Shown one piece after another: positions 17,042 to 27,773 of a stretch of DNA of 64,000 bases. The first letter of the stretch is position 1. Each line of letters opens with the position of its first letter. The position numbers and the translations under genes are program-made. Location of the stretch: contig NZ_VDMA02000006.1 in NCBI RefSeq assembly GCF_006334915.2, positions 310,001 through 374,000 of the forward strand. Direction: 5' to 3'. The stretch comes from Microbispora catharanthi (GTDB lineage Bacteria > Actinomycetota > Actinomycetes > Streptosporangiales > Streptosporangiaceae). Below the pieces are notes generated by a model, which saw nothing but the letters and a program-made list of their open reading frames with translations, was not told the origin of the DNA and made no database searches.

Positions 17042-20014
17042 TTACACAGTATTTCCGTCCGCGGCGCCCGGCGACAGCCCCTCCTGCAGGGCGACGGCGG
17101 CAGCCTGGGTGCGGCTGGTCACGCCGAGCTTGGCCAGGATGTTCGAGACGTGCACGCTGACCGTCTTCTGCGAGATGAACAGCCGCGCGCCGATCTCCCG
17201 GTTGGCCAGACCGTCCGCGACGTGGGCCAGCACCTCCCGCTCGCGGGCGGTGAGCGCGGACAGCCGCCGCCCCGGCTCCCGTGCCACTCTCGGCGGCTCA
17301 CCGGCGGCGATCTCCTGTGCGTCACCGTCGTGGGCGGCGGGAGAGGCCGTGGGAATGGCCGCCGTCGGGTCGGGGAATCCGGCCCGCGCCCCGACCGCCC
17401 TGAGCGTCTCGAGGAAGGGCCGGGCTCCCAGCGCGGCAGCCACGTGCACTGCGCGCTCCCACTCGGCGCGGGCCGCCGCGCGGTCACCCGTCCGCAGCAG
17501 GCTCTCGGCCAGGCGCCACCGCGACCGCGCCTCCTCGTAGACGAAGCCGAAGCCGAAGGCCGCGGTGGCGCGCCGCCAGACCTCCGGATCCTCCGTGCCG
17601 TGAGCGCGGTGCCACTCGGCCTCCGCCCGGGCCAGCCAGGCGACCCCTTCCGGCCCCAGCCTGCCGCGCGGGCCGTTCGGCCCGTTCTCCGCCGCCCACC
17701 GCGCCCGGCGCAGCAGGTCGTCGCAGGGCTTGCCGGTCCTGCCGAGGTCGGCCAGCGCCCACAGGCCGGTGGCCGCGATGCGGATCACACTGGGATCGAA
17801 CGGCTCGAGCGCCGCGACGATCGCGTCGACGTGGTCGAGCGCGGTCTGCGGGTCGCCGCGCCACAGCGCCTGCTCGGCCGCCATGCCGCGCGCCATGTAG
17901 CCGATCAGCGCGTCCGACCAGAAGCGGGACAGCCACCGCAGTCTCTCGTCGGCGCCCGGGCGCCCCCGGCCCACCTCGGCGAAGAGGGCGAACGACGACA
18001 GCTGGGCCTCGGCCCTGGTGCCGACCCGGACGCCGAACCCTCCCGCCAGCCGCTCCGCGGCGTCCCAGTCGCCGTCGGCGTAGTGCACCAGGTAGTGCAG
18101 GAAACGCAGGTCGGTGCCGAACGTGCTCCAGGTGAGCCCGGTCTCCCCGGCGAGCCGTACGCCGTCCTCGGTGATGCGGGCGGCCACCGCGAGGGCGCCG
18201 TTCTCGTAATGGATGCGGGCGAGGTTGAAGCGCGCCCGCAGGTCGATGGACAGGTCGCCCGAGGGGCGGCGGGTGGCGCGCGTGAGCAGGTCGACGGCGC
18301 GCTCGACGCTGCTCCCGAACTCCTCCTCGATCAGGGCGAGCGAGACGAGGGCGCTGACCTCCGCGTCGTGGGCGCCGGTCGCCTCCGCGACCTCCAGCGC
18401 CCTGGACGCCGTCGCCGCCGCCTCCTCGTCGTGGTATTGCCTGAAGAGGGCGCGGGCGTAGGTGGCCAGGGCCCTGGCCAACAGCGGGCTGTGCGGTGCG
18501 ATGTCCACCGCCTCCCGGGCGGCCGCGACCGCCTCGGCCTCGTCGCCGCCCGCGTCCGCCAGATAGTAGGACAGGCGCTCGCCGGTCTCCGCGATCAGGA
18601 CCGGGTCGCTCGCCTCGCGGCGCAGCCGCCGCACCTGTTCCGCCGCCCGGTGGTAGTCGCCGGCCGCGGCCGCCGCCGCGGCGCTGGCCAGCGCGATCCT
18701 CGCCCTGTGCTCCCCGGCCAGCCGTTCGGCCTCCGGCACCTGGTCCCAGACCTCGAGCGCGCGCTCGAAGTGCCGGTGCGCCTCCGCCGGCGCGCCGAGC
18801 CCGGCGGCCAGCCGCCCGGCCTCCACCGACGCCCGCAGCGCGCCCGGCAAATCGTGCCCGGCGAGATGGTGATGGGCCAGCTCGGCGGGGGCGCCGCCGC
18901 GTTCGGCGAGCAGCGCGGCGAACGCGGTGTGCAGGCGGGTCCGCTCGCCCGGCAGCAGGTCGTCGTAGACGGCCTCCTGGAGGAGCGCGTGCCGGAACGT
19001 GTAACCGTCGCTGCCCGCCGTGAGCAGCCGCTGCGAGACGATCTCGCGCAGCGCGTCCTCCAGCGGCAGGTCGCCGAGCCCGGTCGCGTCGCGCAGCAGG
19101 TCGTGGCCGACCCGGCGGCCGGCCACCGCGGCGACCCGCAGCACCTGACGGGCGGTCTCCGACAGGGTCTCCACCCGGGCGAGCAGCAGGTCGGCCAGCG
19201 TTCCGGGCAGCCGAGCCCGTTCGGCGCCGGCCGCCAGGAGTTCCTCGGCGAAGAACGGGTTGCCCCCGGCGCGCTCGATAACGGTGGTCAGGCCGTGTCC
19301 CGCCACCGGGCCCGCGGGGCCCTCGCCGTACCGGTCGAGGACGGCGAGATACTCCGCCATCTCGTCGTCGCCGAGCGGTGGCAGCTCGACGGAGGTGACC
19401 AGCGGCAGCCGCCGCAGCTCGGCCAGGACCGGACGCAGCGGGTGGCGGCGGTGGAGGTCGTCCGTGCGGTAGGTGCCGACGAGGCAGACCCGCTCGCGCT
19501 GCAGCATGCGGGTGAGGAAGACGAGCAGGTCCCGGGTCGAGCGGTCGGCCCAGTGCAGGTCCTCGAACACGAACAGGACCGGCTGCCGTCCGGCCACCTC
19601 CGACAGCATGTCGAGCACCGAGCCGAACAGGCGCTGCTGGGCGAGCCCCCCGGTGGTCCCCTCCGCCGGGCCCGCCTCGTCGCCGGGCAGCAGCCGCCGC
19701 AGCGCGGGACGGGCCGTGACGGCCGGACCGACCGGCCCGTCGGCGTCGGCGGCGGCGCCGCGCAGGGCGTCCGCGAGCGGCAGGTAGGGCAGGGCGTCGC
19801 CGAGCTCGGCGCACTGGCCGGTGAGCGTCACGAAGCCCCGCCGCTGCGCGAGGTCGCACAGCTCGGTGACGATCCGGGTCTTGCCGATCCCCGCGTCGCC
19901 GCCCACCAGAGCGACCCCCGCGAGCCCGGCCGTGGCGGCGTCGAGCACGCCCACGAGCCGATCGAGCTCTGCGGAACGCCCGATCAGCACCCTTTGGGGC
20001 GTACGCGCAACCAC
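17042..20014 (-). CDS. LAL-type LuxR family regulator with AAA ATPase domain
   Basis: 990 residues from GTG 20014. The N-terminal ATPase starts IGRSAELDRLVGVLDAA, with Walker A GGDAGIGKT and Walker B-like VLFVFEDLHWAD. A long TPR-like helical middle section follows, and a C-terminal LuxR helix-turn-helix (LTAREREVLAHVADGLANREIGARLFISQKTVSVHVSNILAKL). These STAND-like regulators sense a ligand and activate nearby catabolic or secondary-metabolic genes. The start is chosen because it sits just before the conserved GRSAEL and 7 nt after a -10 (CATACT); the frame stays open upstream to 20335, so a longer N-terminus cannot be excluded. Aldehyde dehydrogenase lies downstream and xylanase is divergent; both are plausible targets. 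Confidence 0.85.
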   Translation of the reverse strand: MVARTPQRVLIGRSAELDRLVGVLDAATAGLAGVALVGGDAGIGKTRIVTELCDLAQRRGFVTLTGQCAELGDALPYLPLADALRGAAADADGPVGPAVTARPALRRLLPGDEAGPAEGTTGGLAQQRLFGSVLDMLSEVAGRQPVLFVFEDLHWADRSTRDLLVFLTRMLQRERVCLVGTYRTDDLHRRHPLRPVLAELRRLPLVTSVELPPLGDDEMAEYLAVLDRYGEGPAGPVAGHGLTTVIERAGGNPFFAEELLAAGAERARLPGTLADLLLARVETLSETARQVLRVAAVAGRRVGHDLLRDATGLGDLPLEDALREIVSQRLLTAGSDGYTFRHALLQEAVYDDLLPGERTRLHTAFAALLAERGGAPAELAHHHLAGHDLPGALRASVEAGRLAAGLGAPAEAHRHFERALEVWDQVPEAERLAGEHRARIALASAAAAAAAGDYHRAAEQVRRLRREASDPVLIAETGERLSYYLADAGGDEAEAVAAAREAVDIAPHSPLLARALATYARALFRQYHDEEAAATASRALEVAEATGAHDAEVSALVSLALIEEEFGSSVERAVDLLTRATRRPSGDLSIDLRARFNLARIHYENGALAVAARITEDGVRLAGETGLTWSTFGTDLRFLHYLVHYADGDWDAAERLAGGFGVRVGTRAEAQLSSFALFAEVGRGRPGADERLRWLSRFWSDALIGYMARGMAAEQALWRGDPQTALDHVDAIVAALEPFDPSVIRIAATGLWALADLGRTGKPCDDLLRRARWAAENGPNGPRGRLGPEGVAWLARAEAEWHRAHGTEDPEVWRRATAAFGFGFVYEEARSRWRLAESLLRTGDRAAARAEWERAVHVAAALGARPFLETLRAVGARAGFPDPTAAIPTASPAAHDGDAQEIAAGEPPRVAREPGRRLSALTAREREVLAHVADGLANREIGARLFISQKTVSVHVSNILAKLGVTSRTQAAAVALQEGLSPGAADGNTV

Positions 20015-20021
20015 GCAGGTG

Positions 20022-20027
20022 AGTATG
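20022..20027 (-). promoter_or_regulatory. -10 hexamer CATACT of LAL regulator gene
   Basis: On the minus strand CATACT ends 7 nt before the GTG at 20014, with no RBS between. It is consistent with a leaderless transcript and supports the chosen start. Confidence 0.45.
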
Positions 20028-20256
20028 ACACGCGACCCCGACAGAACCGGTTCCGCGCTTCCGCCCGCCTCGGCATCGCACGCCGCCGCATCCGGCCCCG
20101 AAGCGTCATCCGAAAGTCTGCTGAACTTTTCAGCGTCGGCCGAACCGTCCGTCGAGCGGTTCGATCGCATCGCCATACCTTCCACCAGGCTGAATGCTTC
20201 CTCTCGTGCGATGCCGGGTGGAATGTGCTTTTCCGGATCATTTCGGGTGACGTTGA

Positions 20257-21513
<1,257 letters not shown>

Positions 21514-21561
21514 CGCCCGGGGCCGCGATCCCCGCCTGATGATCCTTTCCTTCCGGTGAGG

Positions 21562-21598
21562 AGGCTCCGGTGCGGCGGCATCCGCCGCGCCGGAGCCT
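21562..21598 (+). terminator. Terminator after xylanase gene
   Basis: AGGCTCCGG and GCGGCGG pair with CCGCCGC and CCGGAGCCT (one internal mismatch, loop of three). This is a 16-17 bp stem 48 bp past the stop codon, followed by TCCCT. The remaining 21599-21763 holds the next gene's leader. Confidence 0.8.
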
Positions 21599-21763
21599 TC
21601 CCTGACGGGGCATCCCGTGGGCATCCGGTGCCGATGCCGGCGTAGGGCTCTGGGAACCGCCAGCGCGGGAGCGGGGCCTTCCCTCCCGGGCCGTCTCCTA
21701 CCACGATGGGCCGCAGCAGTTGCCGATGGAGAAACAGTCGTCGACTCGTGAAGGCACATACTG

Positions 21764-22633
21764 ATGCGACTTGTTCGTGGTTACCTCGCCGGTGATGCCG
21801 GCGCCTCGGGCCCCGCACGCTGGGCCGTCCGTGACGAGGAGGGCGACCGCCTGCTTCCCGAGGACTTCTCACTCGGGGAGGCGCTCTCGTCCGGTCTCGG
21901 CCACTTCCGCCGATCCCTCGCGGCGGAGACGGGTGAGGCCGCGACACTGGCCTCGCTCGCGGCCCCCGTGGACCACTGGACGGAGGTCTGGGCCGCGGGG
22001 GTCACCTACCGTAGATCGCGGGAGGCGCGCAGAGAGGAGAGCCGCGCCCCCGACGTCTACGAGATGGTCTACGACGCTCCCCGCCCCGAGCTGTTCTTCA
22101 AGTCGCTCGGCTGGCGGGTGCGCGGGCATGGGCAGGCGATCGCCGTAAGGCCCGACTCGTCCTGGGACGTCCCGGAGCCGGAGCTGGCCGTGGTCGTCTG
22201 CGCGAACGGGGAGATCGCCGGTTACACCATTTGCGACGACGTGAGCTCCCGTTCAATCGAGGGCGAGAACCCGCTGTACCTCCCGCAGGCGAAGGTCTAC
22301 CTCGGCGGAACCGCGCTGGGGCCTGGCATCCGCCCCGCCTGGGAGGTGCCGGACCCCTACGCCCTCGGCATCCGTCTCGGCATCTCGCGCGACTCCCGGG
22401 AGATCTGGACGGGCTCGGCGAGCACCCGCCTGCTCCACCGGCGGATCGACGATCTCGTCGAACACCTCCTGCGCGCCGACCGCTATCCGCACGGGGTGAT
22501 CCTGGCCACCGGCACCTGCCTCGTGCCCGAGTCGGACTTCACGCTGACCCCCGGCGACGAGGTGCGCATCGAGATCGACGGTCTGGGCCGCCTCGTCACC
22601 CCCGTGGGCGCGGTCACGGACATCGACCCCTGA
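21764..22633 (+). CDS. Fumarylacetoacetate hydrolase family protein, 2-keto-3-deoxy-pentonate dehydratase-like
   Basis: 289 residues with the FAH fold. Metal ligands are probably Glu138 and Glu140 in [10 protein letters not shown] and Asp159 in TICDDVSSR; Lys113 in ELFFKS is the usual active-site lysine. The segments [28 protein letters not shown] and [15 protein letters not shown] are characteristic of the branch containing 2-dehydro-3-deoxy-D-arabinonate/xylonate dehydratases rather than true fumarylacetoacetases. That would place it in oxidative (Weimberg-type) pentose catabolism, consistent with the xylanase upstream. GAAGG precedes the ATG. The substrate is inferred from family and context. 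Confidence 0.75.
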   Translation: MRLVRGYLAGDAGASGPARWAVRDEEGDRLLPEDFSLGEALSSGLGHFRRSLAAETGEAATLASLAAPVDHWTEVWAAGVTYRRSREARREESRAPDVYEMVYDAPRPELFFKSLGWRVRGHGQAIAVRPDSSWDVPEPELAVVVCANGEIAGYTICDDVSSRSIEGENPLYLPQAKVYLGGTALGPGIRPAWEVPDPYALGIRLGISRDSREIWTGSASTRLLHRRIDDLVEHLLRADRYPHGVILATGTCLVPESDFTLTPGDEVRIEIDGLGRLVTPVGAVTDIDP

Positions 22634-22702
22634 TCGGGAGAGCCGGCCGGCTCGGCGTTAACCGGTCGCGGGCGATCCCCGGGGACCGCCCGGCTCATGT
22701 CC

Positions 22703-23248
22703 TCATTGGCCGGTGGCGCCGTCGATCCGCTCGCGGAGCAGGTCGGCGTGCCCGTTGTGGCGCGCGTACTCGGCGATCATGCCGACCAGGACGCGGCGCA
22801 GCGAGACCGGCTGTCCGGTGGCGCGGTGGACACCGGTCTCGTCCAATGAGCGGGCGGCGGAGACGATCTCGCGGGAGCGCGCGCACTCCGCCCGCCACAC
22901 GGCGAACGCCTCCTCGACGTCCCCGTCCAGATCCTCGAAGTCCTGGTCGGGGTCGTCGTCGGAGTAATAAAGGAGCGGGACGTCCTCGCCGGCGAACTGG
23001 ATGCGGAACCACCACCGCTCCACGCCCCCGAGGTGCCGGAGGATCCCGTGGAGGCTGAGCACGGACGGCGGCACCCCCTTGTCCGACAGCCGATCCTTCG
23101 GGATGCCCGAGCACTTCAGCGCGAACGTCTCGCGGTGCCAGTCGAGGAAGGCCGTGAGGATCTCCCGCTCGTCGCCGACGAGGGGAGGGGTGGACCGGGA
23201 ATCGTCGTCCCACTTCTTCGAGTAGTTGGCCTCGGGTATCTCGCTCAT
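22703..23248 (-). CDS. DinB/DUF664-like protein
   Basis: 181 residues forming a four-helix DinB-type bundle. His residues in the usual metal-binding positions are LHGILRHLGGVERWW (His67/His72) and EYARHNGHADLLRERIDG (His164, His167). The last stretch is a hallmark of the actinobacterial DUF664 branch, related to mycothiol-dependent S-transferases. It is probably a cytoplasmic thiol-dependent transferase or detoxification protein; the substrate is unknown. The ATG at 23248 begins just before MSEIPEANYSKK; longer upstream frames have no homology-like sequence. It is divergent from the methyltransferase gene. Confidence 0.75.
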   Translation of the reverse strand: MSEIPEANYSKKWDDDSRSTPPLVGDEREILTAFLDWHRETFALKCSGIPKDRLSDKGVPPSVLSLHGILRHLGGVERWWFRIQFAGEDVPLLYYSDDDPDQDFEDLDGDVEEAFAVWRAECARSREIVSAARSLDETGVHRATGQPVSLRRVLVGMIAEYARHNGHADLLRERIDGATGQ

Positions 23249-23438
23249 GGGCCCGACCCTGCCAGACGTCGCCGACATTTCCGCCCGGGCGCCGGACACG
23301 GAGGCACACTCAGCCGCCGGGAGCCTGCCCCCGGCCGTCCGCCCGAGGATCCGTGCGAGGTGCGTGATCCCCCCTGCGGGGGAGGAGGACCGGCGGCGAC
23401 TTCGGCAAAGTGGCAGGGTGAATGAGGAGCCACGACGG

Positions 23439-24143
23439 ATGTCATCGCATGACCAGCCGTCGCTCAAGGGCCGAGAGGTCCAGCGGACGTTCGACAAAGT
23501 CACCGACTACTACGACCGGATGAATCGCCTCATGACACTGGGACGGCATGCCGCCTGGTGTCGTGACGTCGCGGCGAGCGCGGGAGTCCCTCCAGGTGGA
23601 AGCCTGCTCGACATCGCCACCGGAACCGGCGTCATCGCTCTTGCGGCACTGGAGAGGTATCCGGGCTCGGCCGTCTTCGCCGTCGATTTCTCGGAGCGGA
23701 TGCTGGCGGAAGCGGCGAACAAGCCGGGGGCGTCCGCCGTCACCTGGCAGCATGCGGATGCGAACGATCTGCCCTTCGATGACGAGTCATTTGATGCCGT
23801 CACGCATGGTTACCTCCTCCGCAACGTCGATGATGTCGAGCGCGTGCTCGAAGAGCAGCACCGGGTGCTCAAACCCGGAGGCCGGGTCGTCATTCTGGAG
23901 ACCTGCCCACCACGAGGGCTGCTCCGCTACCCGGTGAGCCTGGGAGTTCGGGTGATGATCCCCCTTCTCGGCCAGATGGTCGCGCGCGATCGTGAGTCGT
24001 ACGCATACCTGCAAAGATCCACGCTGGGATTCATGACCCCGCAGGAGGTCGTCGCGATCCTGCGTCGAGTCGGCTTCGTCTCCATGGCGTGGAAGAAGAG
24101 GTTCTTCGGCACTCACATGATCATCTCGGCGCGGAAGCGGTAG
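23439..24143 (+). CDS. UbiE/MenG-like SAM-dependent methyltransferase
   Basis: 234 residues with the UbiE/COQ5 layout: VQRTFDKVTDYYDRMNRLMTLGRHAAWCR (about 14-42), SAM-binding LLDIATGTGVIALAAL (56-71), acidic VDFSERML, DANDLPFDDESFDAVTHGYLLRNVDD and LKPGGRVVILETCPP. It may act on menaquinone precursors, but it has no men neighbours and many actinomycetes carry extra UbiE-like methyltransferases, so the substrate is uncertain. The start is chosen for GAGGAG ending 9 nt before the ATG; GTG 23418 is an alternative. Third-position GC is lower than in neighbouring genes (many GAT, CGT, CAT codons), a mild sign of separate ancestry. Confidence 0.8.
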   Translation: MSSHDQPSLKGREVQRTFDKVTDYYDRMNRLMTLGRHAAWCRDVAASAGVPPGGSLLDIATGTGVIALAALERYPGSAVFAVDFSERMLAEAANKPGASAVTWQHADANDLPFDDESFDAVTHGYLLRNVDDVERVLEEQHRVLKPGGRVVILETCPPRGLLRYPVSLGVRVMIPLLGQMVARDRESYAYLQRSTLGFMTPQEVVAILRRVGFVSMAWKKRFFGTHMIISARKR

Positions 24144-24289
24144 CCGTCGTAAGGCGCCGCTGATCCTCCGGCGCCGGGCGAACCGCCGGATCACCGTGCG
24201 CGGCGGGCCCGGGCTCGCCGCGGCGAGGGTGTCCTCCGGACACCGTCTCCCCGGACCGTGAACTGGCCCGACTTCACGAGCGAGCCTAA

Positions 24290-25327
24290 ATGTCGGAGCG
24301 CGTGGCTACTGTGCGGCGCGTGGAGGAACGGTGGGGCGGGGCCGCGACCCGGAACACGGGCGACGCCGAGGCGGGCCGCGGCCGGGCCGGCGCCGAGGGC
24401 GGTGACCGGGCGGCGGCCAGGCGCACCCAGGCCGAGCAGCGGGAGAGCAGGGTCGGCGCGGGCCTGTCGGAGCTGGAGCGGTGGCTGGCCGACCAGATCG
24501 GGCAGGGGATCGCGCAGGCGCGACAGACGGGGCCGGCCGACTGGGACGACCTCGCCAGGCGACTGGTCGACGCGCAGGCGCCGGGTGTGGCGGGGGCGGT
24601 CACCCGGCTCTCGCGGGTGCTCGGCGCCGAGGACTGGCCGGGCCTTCTGCTCGGTGAGTACGCGCTGCTTCATCTGCTCGCGGTCGCCTATCGCCGCGCC
24701 GCGGCGCTGCCCGAGCCGTTGCGGCAGACCGTGCGGGCGCGGGTCGGCTTCTCCGTCACCAGGGAGTCCGTCCTGGCCACCCCGGCGGTGCCCGACCACT
24801 GGGATGTCGTCGGCTGCCGGGACGAGGAGCAGGACCGGCTGGTCGCCCGGCGCGTGTGGCTGGCGGGGCGGACGACGGGCCGCCTGGCGATGGTGCTGTC
24901 GTTCGCGCCTGCCGGGCAGCCGCTCGAGTCGTTTCCGCCGCCGGGCACGACGATCGACGCCGACCTGGCCTTCTACCCGGGGGCGTCGCCGCTGCGCGCC
25001 CTGGTCGCCGAGCGACGGGGCCTCGTCGACGCGGGGCCGCCCCCGGGGACGAAGGTCTCCCAGGTGCCCGCGCTGATCGCGGAGGTGCTCGCGGCCGATC
25101 CCTGGACCGACTCCTGGCCGCTGGTGCTCGACGGAGCCGTCCCCTGCCCGGACGGGCTCGCGGACGACGAGGGGAACGCGCTGCCGCTGCATCCGTCCGC
25201 GGGTGTCCCGTGGCGGCTGCTGGCCGTCTCCGGCGGGCGGCCGGTGACGGTCGCCGCCGAATGGACGCCGCGCGGGCTGCTCCCGCTGACGGCGTGGAAC
25301 GAGGACGGCGGGGTGGTGCGGTTATGA
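24290..25327 (+). CDS. C-terminal SWIM-protein-like gene lacking the SWIM zinc finger
   Basis: 345 residues. The middle (LSELERWLADQIGQGIAQARQTGPADWDDLARRLVDAQAPGVAGAVTRLSRVLG) and the rest match, as I recall, the part after the CxCx(n)CxH SWIM finger in larger actinomycete SWIM-domain proteins encoded in this same gene order. No Cys/His finger is present in the first 60 residues, which are Ala/Arg/Glu-rich. Role unknown; SWIM proteins bind DNA or protein. The stop overlaps the next start (ATGA at 25324), so it is coupled to the DUF5691-like gene. ATG 24290 has no clear RBS; GTG 24302 is possible. It is the first gene of the five-gene MoxR/VWA cluster. Confidence 0.6.
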   Translation: MSERVATVRRVEERWGGAATRNTGDAEAGRGRAGAEGGDRAAARRTQAEQRESRVGAGLSELERWLADQIGQGIAQARQTGPADWDDLARRLVDAQAPGVAGAVTRLSRVLGAEDWPGLLLGEYALLHLLAVAYRRAAALPEPLRQTVRARVGFSVTRESVLATPAVPDHWDVVGCRDEEQDRLVARRVWLAGRTTGRLAMVLSFAPAGQPLESFPPPGTTIDADLAFYPGASPLRALVAERRGLVDAGPPPGTKVSQVPALIAEVLAADPWTDSWPLVLDGAVPCPDGLADDEGNALPLHPSAGVPWRLLAVSGGRPVTVAAEWTPRGLLPLTAWNEDGGVVRL

Positions 25328-26709
25328 CGCGGGCCGCTTCCGGCGGATGGGAGGCCGGGCGGGTTTCGTGGGAGGAACTGGTGTCCACCGCGCTGGTCGG
25401 CGCCGACCGCCGCGCCGTCCCGCCGGAGAGCCTCCTGGAGCGGGCCGCCGAGCAGGTGGTCCGGATGCGCGCGGGGCGGCGGCCGGGCAGGGGCAGGCCG
25501 CCGGCCCCGGCGGCGGCGGAGACGCTGCCACTCGTGCCCGGGGCCGCCGCGGACCGGCTGGCCCGGATGCTCGCGGGTGAGCAGGGGAGGCTGCTGACCG
25601 AGTGGCTGGAGACGGCGGCCGCGCGGCGGGTGCGGGTCCCGGCCGAGATGATCCCCGGGCTGCTCGACCTCGGGGCGCGGGACCGGTCGATCCGCGCCTG
25701 CCTGGGGGCGGTCGCCGGAGCCCGGGGCCGCTGGCTCGCCGGTCTCAACTCCGCCTGGGCCTATCTGCTGGCGGAGCCGGCGCAGGTGCCGCCCGACGAG
25801 GTGTGGGAGCTCGGCACGAGCGGCGACAGGCGTGCCTTCCTGACCGTGTTGCGGCGCCGCGACCCCGCTGCCGCGCGGGAGCTGCTCGAACGCGGCTGGA
25901 GCGCGGAGACGCCGGAGGAGCGTGCCGTCTTCGTGACGATCCTCGCGGACGGCCTCGGCATGGCCGACGAGCCGTTCCTGGAGGCGGTGCTCGACGACCG
26001 GCGCCGCGAGGTGCGGCAGGCCGCCGCCGACCTCCTCACCCGCCTGCCGCGGTCGCGGCTGGCCCTCCGCATGACCGCACGGGCGCGCCGTTTCGTGACC
26101 AGGAACGGCTCCGGGCTCCGGGCGGAGCCGCCGCCGGCCTGCGACGGAGCGATGGAGCGCGACGGTGTCAGGGCGCGGCCACCCGCCGGGATGGAGACGC
26201 GGGGCTGGTGGCTGCAGCAGGTGGTGGCGCACACGCCGCTGTCGTTCTGGCCGGGTCACCTCGGCATGCCGCCGGACGAGATCGCCGGGGCCCGGATCGG
26301 CGACTGGGAGCGGGAGGTCCGCATGGGCTGGACCAGGGCCGCGATCCTGCAGCGGGACGCGACCTGGGCGCGTGCCCTGTTCGAGGCCGAGCCGCTGACC
26401 GACCTGCTGGCGGTGCTCCCGCCGGAGGAGCGGTCCCACCGGGCTGCCGAGCTGGTGGCGGGCCATCCGGTGGACGGCCAGATGGTCATGATGCTGGGCG
26501 GCGTGCCGCGGCCGTGGGGGCACCGGCTGGCGAGAGCCGTGCTCAAGAAGATCGTCGAGACCACGCGGACGCAGCCGTGGAACGCCGGCGAGCTGATCCG
26601 GCTGGCGGGGGAGCGGTTCCACCCCGCGATGCACGAGCACGCCGGGGAGGTCCCCGAACTGGCCGCGACCCTGCGGTTCCGCTTCGACATGCTCAAGGAG
26701 CTTGCATGA
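25324..26709 (+). CDS. DUF5691-like helical-repeat protein of the MoxR/VWA cluster
   Basis: 461 residues. It begins with SWEELVSTALVGADRRAVP, the usual opening of DUF5691 proteins. The central part has HEAT-like helical repeats (RRRDPAAARELLERGWSAETPEERAVFVTILADGLGMADEPFLEAVLDDRRREVRQAAADLL, about 178-238). The C-terminus has MVMMLGGVPRPWGHRLARAVLKKI and ends ELAATLRFRFDMLKEL. There are no catalytic motifs or membrane segments, so a scaffold or substrate-recognition role in the cluster is plausible but unproven. Both ends overlap neighbours by ATGA (25324-25327 and 26706-26709). The family name is from memory of similar loci. Confidence 0.7.
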   Translation: MTRAASGGWEAGRVSWEELVSTALVGADRRAVPPESLLERAAEQVVRMRAGRRPGRGRPPAPAAAETLPLVPGAAADRLARMLAGEQGRLLTEWLETAAARRVRVPAEMIPGLLDLGARDRSIRACLGAVAGARGRWLAGLNSAWAYLLAEPAQVPPDEVWELGTSGDRRAFLTVLRRRDPAAARELLERGWSAETPEERAVFVTILADGLGMADEPFLEAVLDDRRREVRQAAADLLTRLPRSRLALRMTARARRFVTRNGSGLRAEPPPACDGAMERDGVRARPPAGMETRGWWLQQVVAHTPLSFWPGHLGMPPDEIAGARIGDWEREVRMGWTRAAILQRDATWARALFEAEPLTDLLAVLPPEERSHRAAELVAGHPVDGQMVMMLGGVPRPWGHRLARAVLKKIVETTRTQPWNAGELIRLAGERFHPAMHEHAGEVPELAATLRFRFDMLKELA

Positions 26710-27773
26710 CCAGCGTTCTGCGCCCGCACGCGGAGGACCAGTTCGCCGACGAGCTGGTGATCCTCGCGAAGACCGACGACCGGCCACGCCCGCCGGGCTG
26801 GCGGCTGTCGCCCTGGGCGGTGACGACCTACGTGCTGGGGGACGGCGGCCAGATCACGCCGAAGTACATCGGCCCGCGCAGGATCGTCGAGGTCGCGGTG
26901 GCGACGCTCGCCACCGACAGGGCGCTGCTGCTGCTCGGCGTGCCCGGCACGGCCAAGACCTGGCTGTCCGAGCACCTCGCCGCGGCGATCAGCGGTGACT
27001 CGACCCTGCTCGTGCAGGGCACGGCCGGCACGGCGGAGGAGGCCGTCCGCTACGGGTGGAACTACGCGCGGCTCCTGTCGGAGGGCCCTTCCCACGGGGC
27101 GCTGACGCCGAGCCCGATCATGCGCGCGATGGCGGAGGGACGGCTGGCCCGGGTCGAGGAGCTCACCCGCATGCCGTCCGACGTCCAGGACGCCCTGATC
27201 ACCGTGCTGTCGGAGAAGACGCTGCCGATCCCTGAGCTGGGGGAGGAGGTGCAGGCGGCCAAGGGCTTCAACGTCATCGCCACCGCCAACGACCGCGACC
27301 GCGGGGTCAACGACCTGTCGAGCGCGCTGCGCAGGCGGTTCAACACCGTCGTGCTGCCGGTCCCCGCCACCACGGAGGAGGAGGTCGGCATCGTGGCCCG
27401 CCGCGTGGCGCAGCTCGGCCGCTCCCTGGAGCTGCCCGAGACCGTGACCGGGCTGGAGGAGATCCGCCGCGTGGTGACGGTCTTCCGGGAGCTGCGCGCG
27501 GGCGTGACCTCCGACGGGCGGACCAAGGTCAAGTCGCCCAGCGGCACGCTCAGCACGGCGGAGGCCATCTCGGTCGTCACCAACGGGATCGTGCTCGCCG
27601 CCCACTTCGGGGACGGCGTGCTGCGCCCGGCCGACGTCGCGGGCGGCATCCTGGGGGCGGTGGTCCAGGACCCGGTGTCCGATCGCGTGGTCTGGCAGGA
27701 GTACCTGGAGACGGTCGTCCGCGACCGCGACGACTGGCGCGACTTCTACCGGGCCTGCCGCGATGCCGGCTGA
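26706..27773 (+). CDS. MoxR-type AAA+ ATPase
   Basis: 355 residues. Walker A is GVPGTAKT (78-85), Walker B is LARVEELTRMP with Glu151/Glu152 (Glu in place of the usual Asp), sensor 1 is Asn195 (IATANDRDRG) and the arginine-finger region is LSSALRRRF (204-212). The insertion PIPELGEEVQAAKGF is the helix-2/pre-sensor-1 hairpin typical of MoxR/chelatase ATPases. MoxR ATPases act as chaperones or remodellers with VWA partners, and a VWA gene lies two genes downstream. The start overlaps the upstream stop (ATGA) and the end overlaps the DUF5682-like start by 11 bp. Cytoplasmic; substrate unknown. Confidence 0.88.
   Translation: MTSVLRPHAEDQFADELVILAKTDDRPRPPGWRLSPWAVTTYVLGDGGQITPKYIGPRRIVEVAVATLATDRALLLLGVPGTAKTWLSEHLAAAISGDSTLLVQGTAGTAEEAVRYGWNYARLLSEGPSHGALTPSPIMRAMAEGRLARVEELTRMPSDVQDALITVLSEKTLPIPELGEEVQAAKGFNVIATANDRDRGVNDLSSALRRRFNTVVLPVPATTEEEVGIVARRVAQLGRSLELPETVTGLEEIRRVVTVFRELRAGVTSDGRTKVKSPSGTLSTAEAISVVTNGIVLAAHFGDGVLRPADVAGGILGAVVQDPVSDRVVWQEYLETVVRDRDDWRDFYRACRDAG

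Noticed and set aside
24144-24289. Remnant of a SWIM zinc finger upstream of the SWIM-associated gene
   Set aside because: No CxC or CxH pattern in any plus-strand frame.
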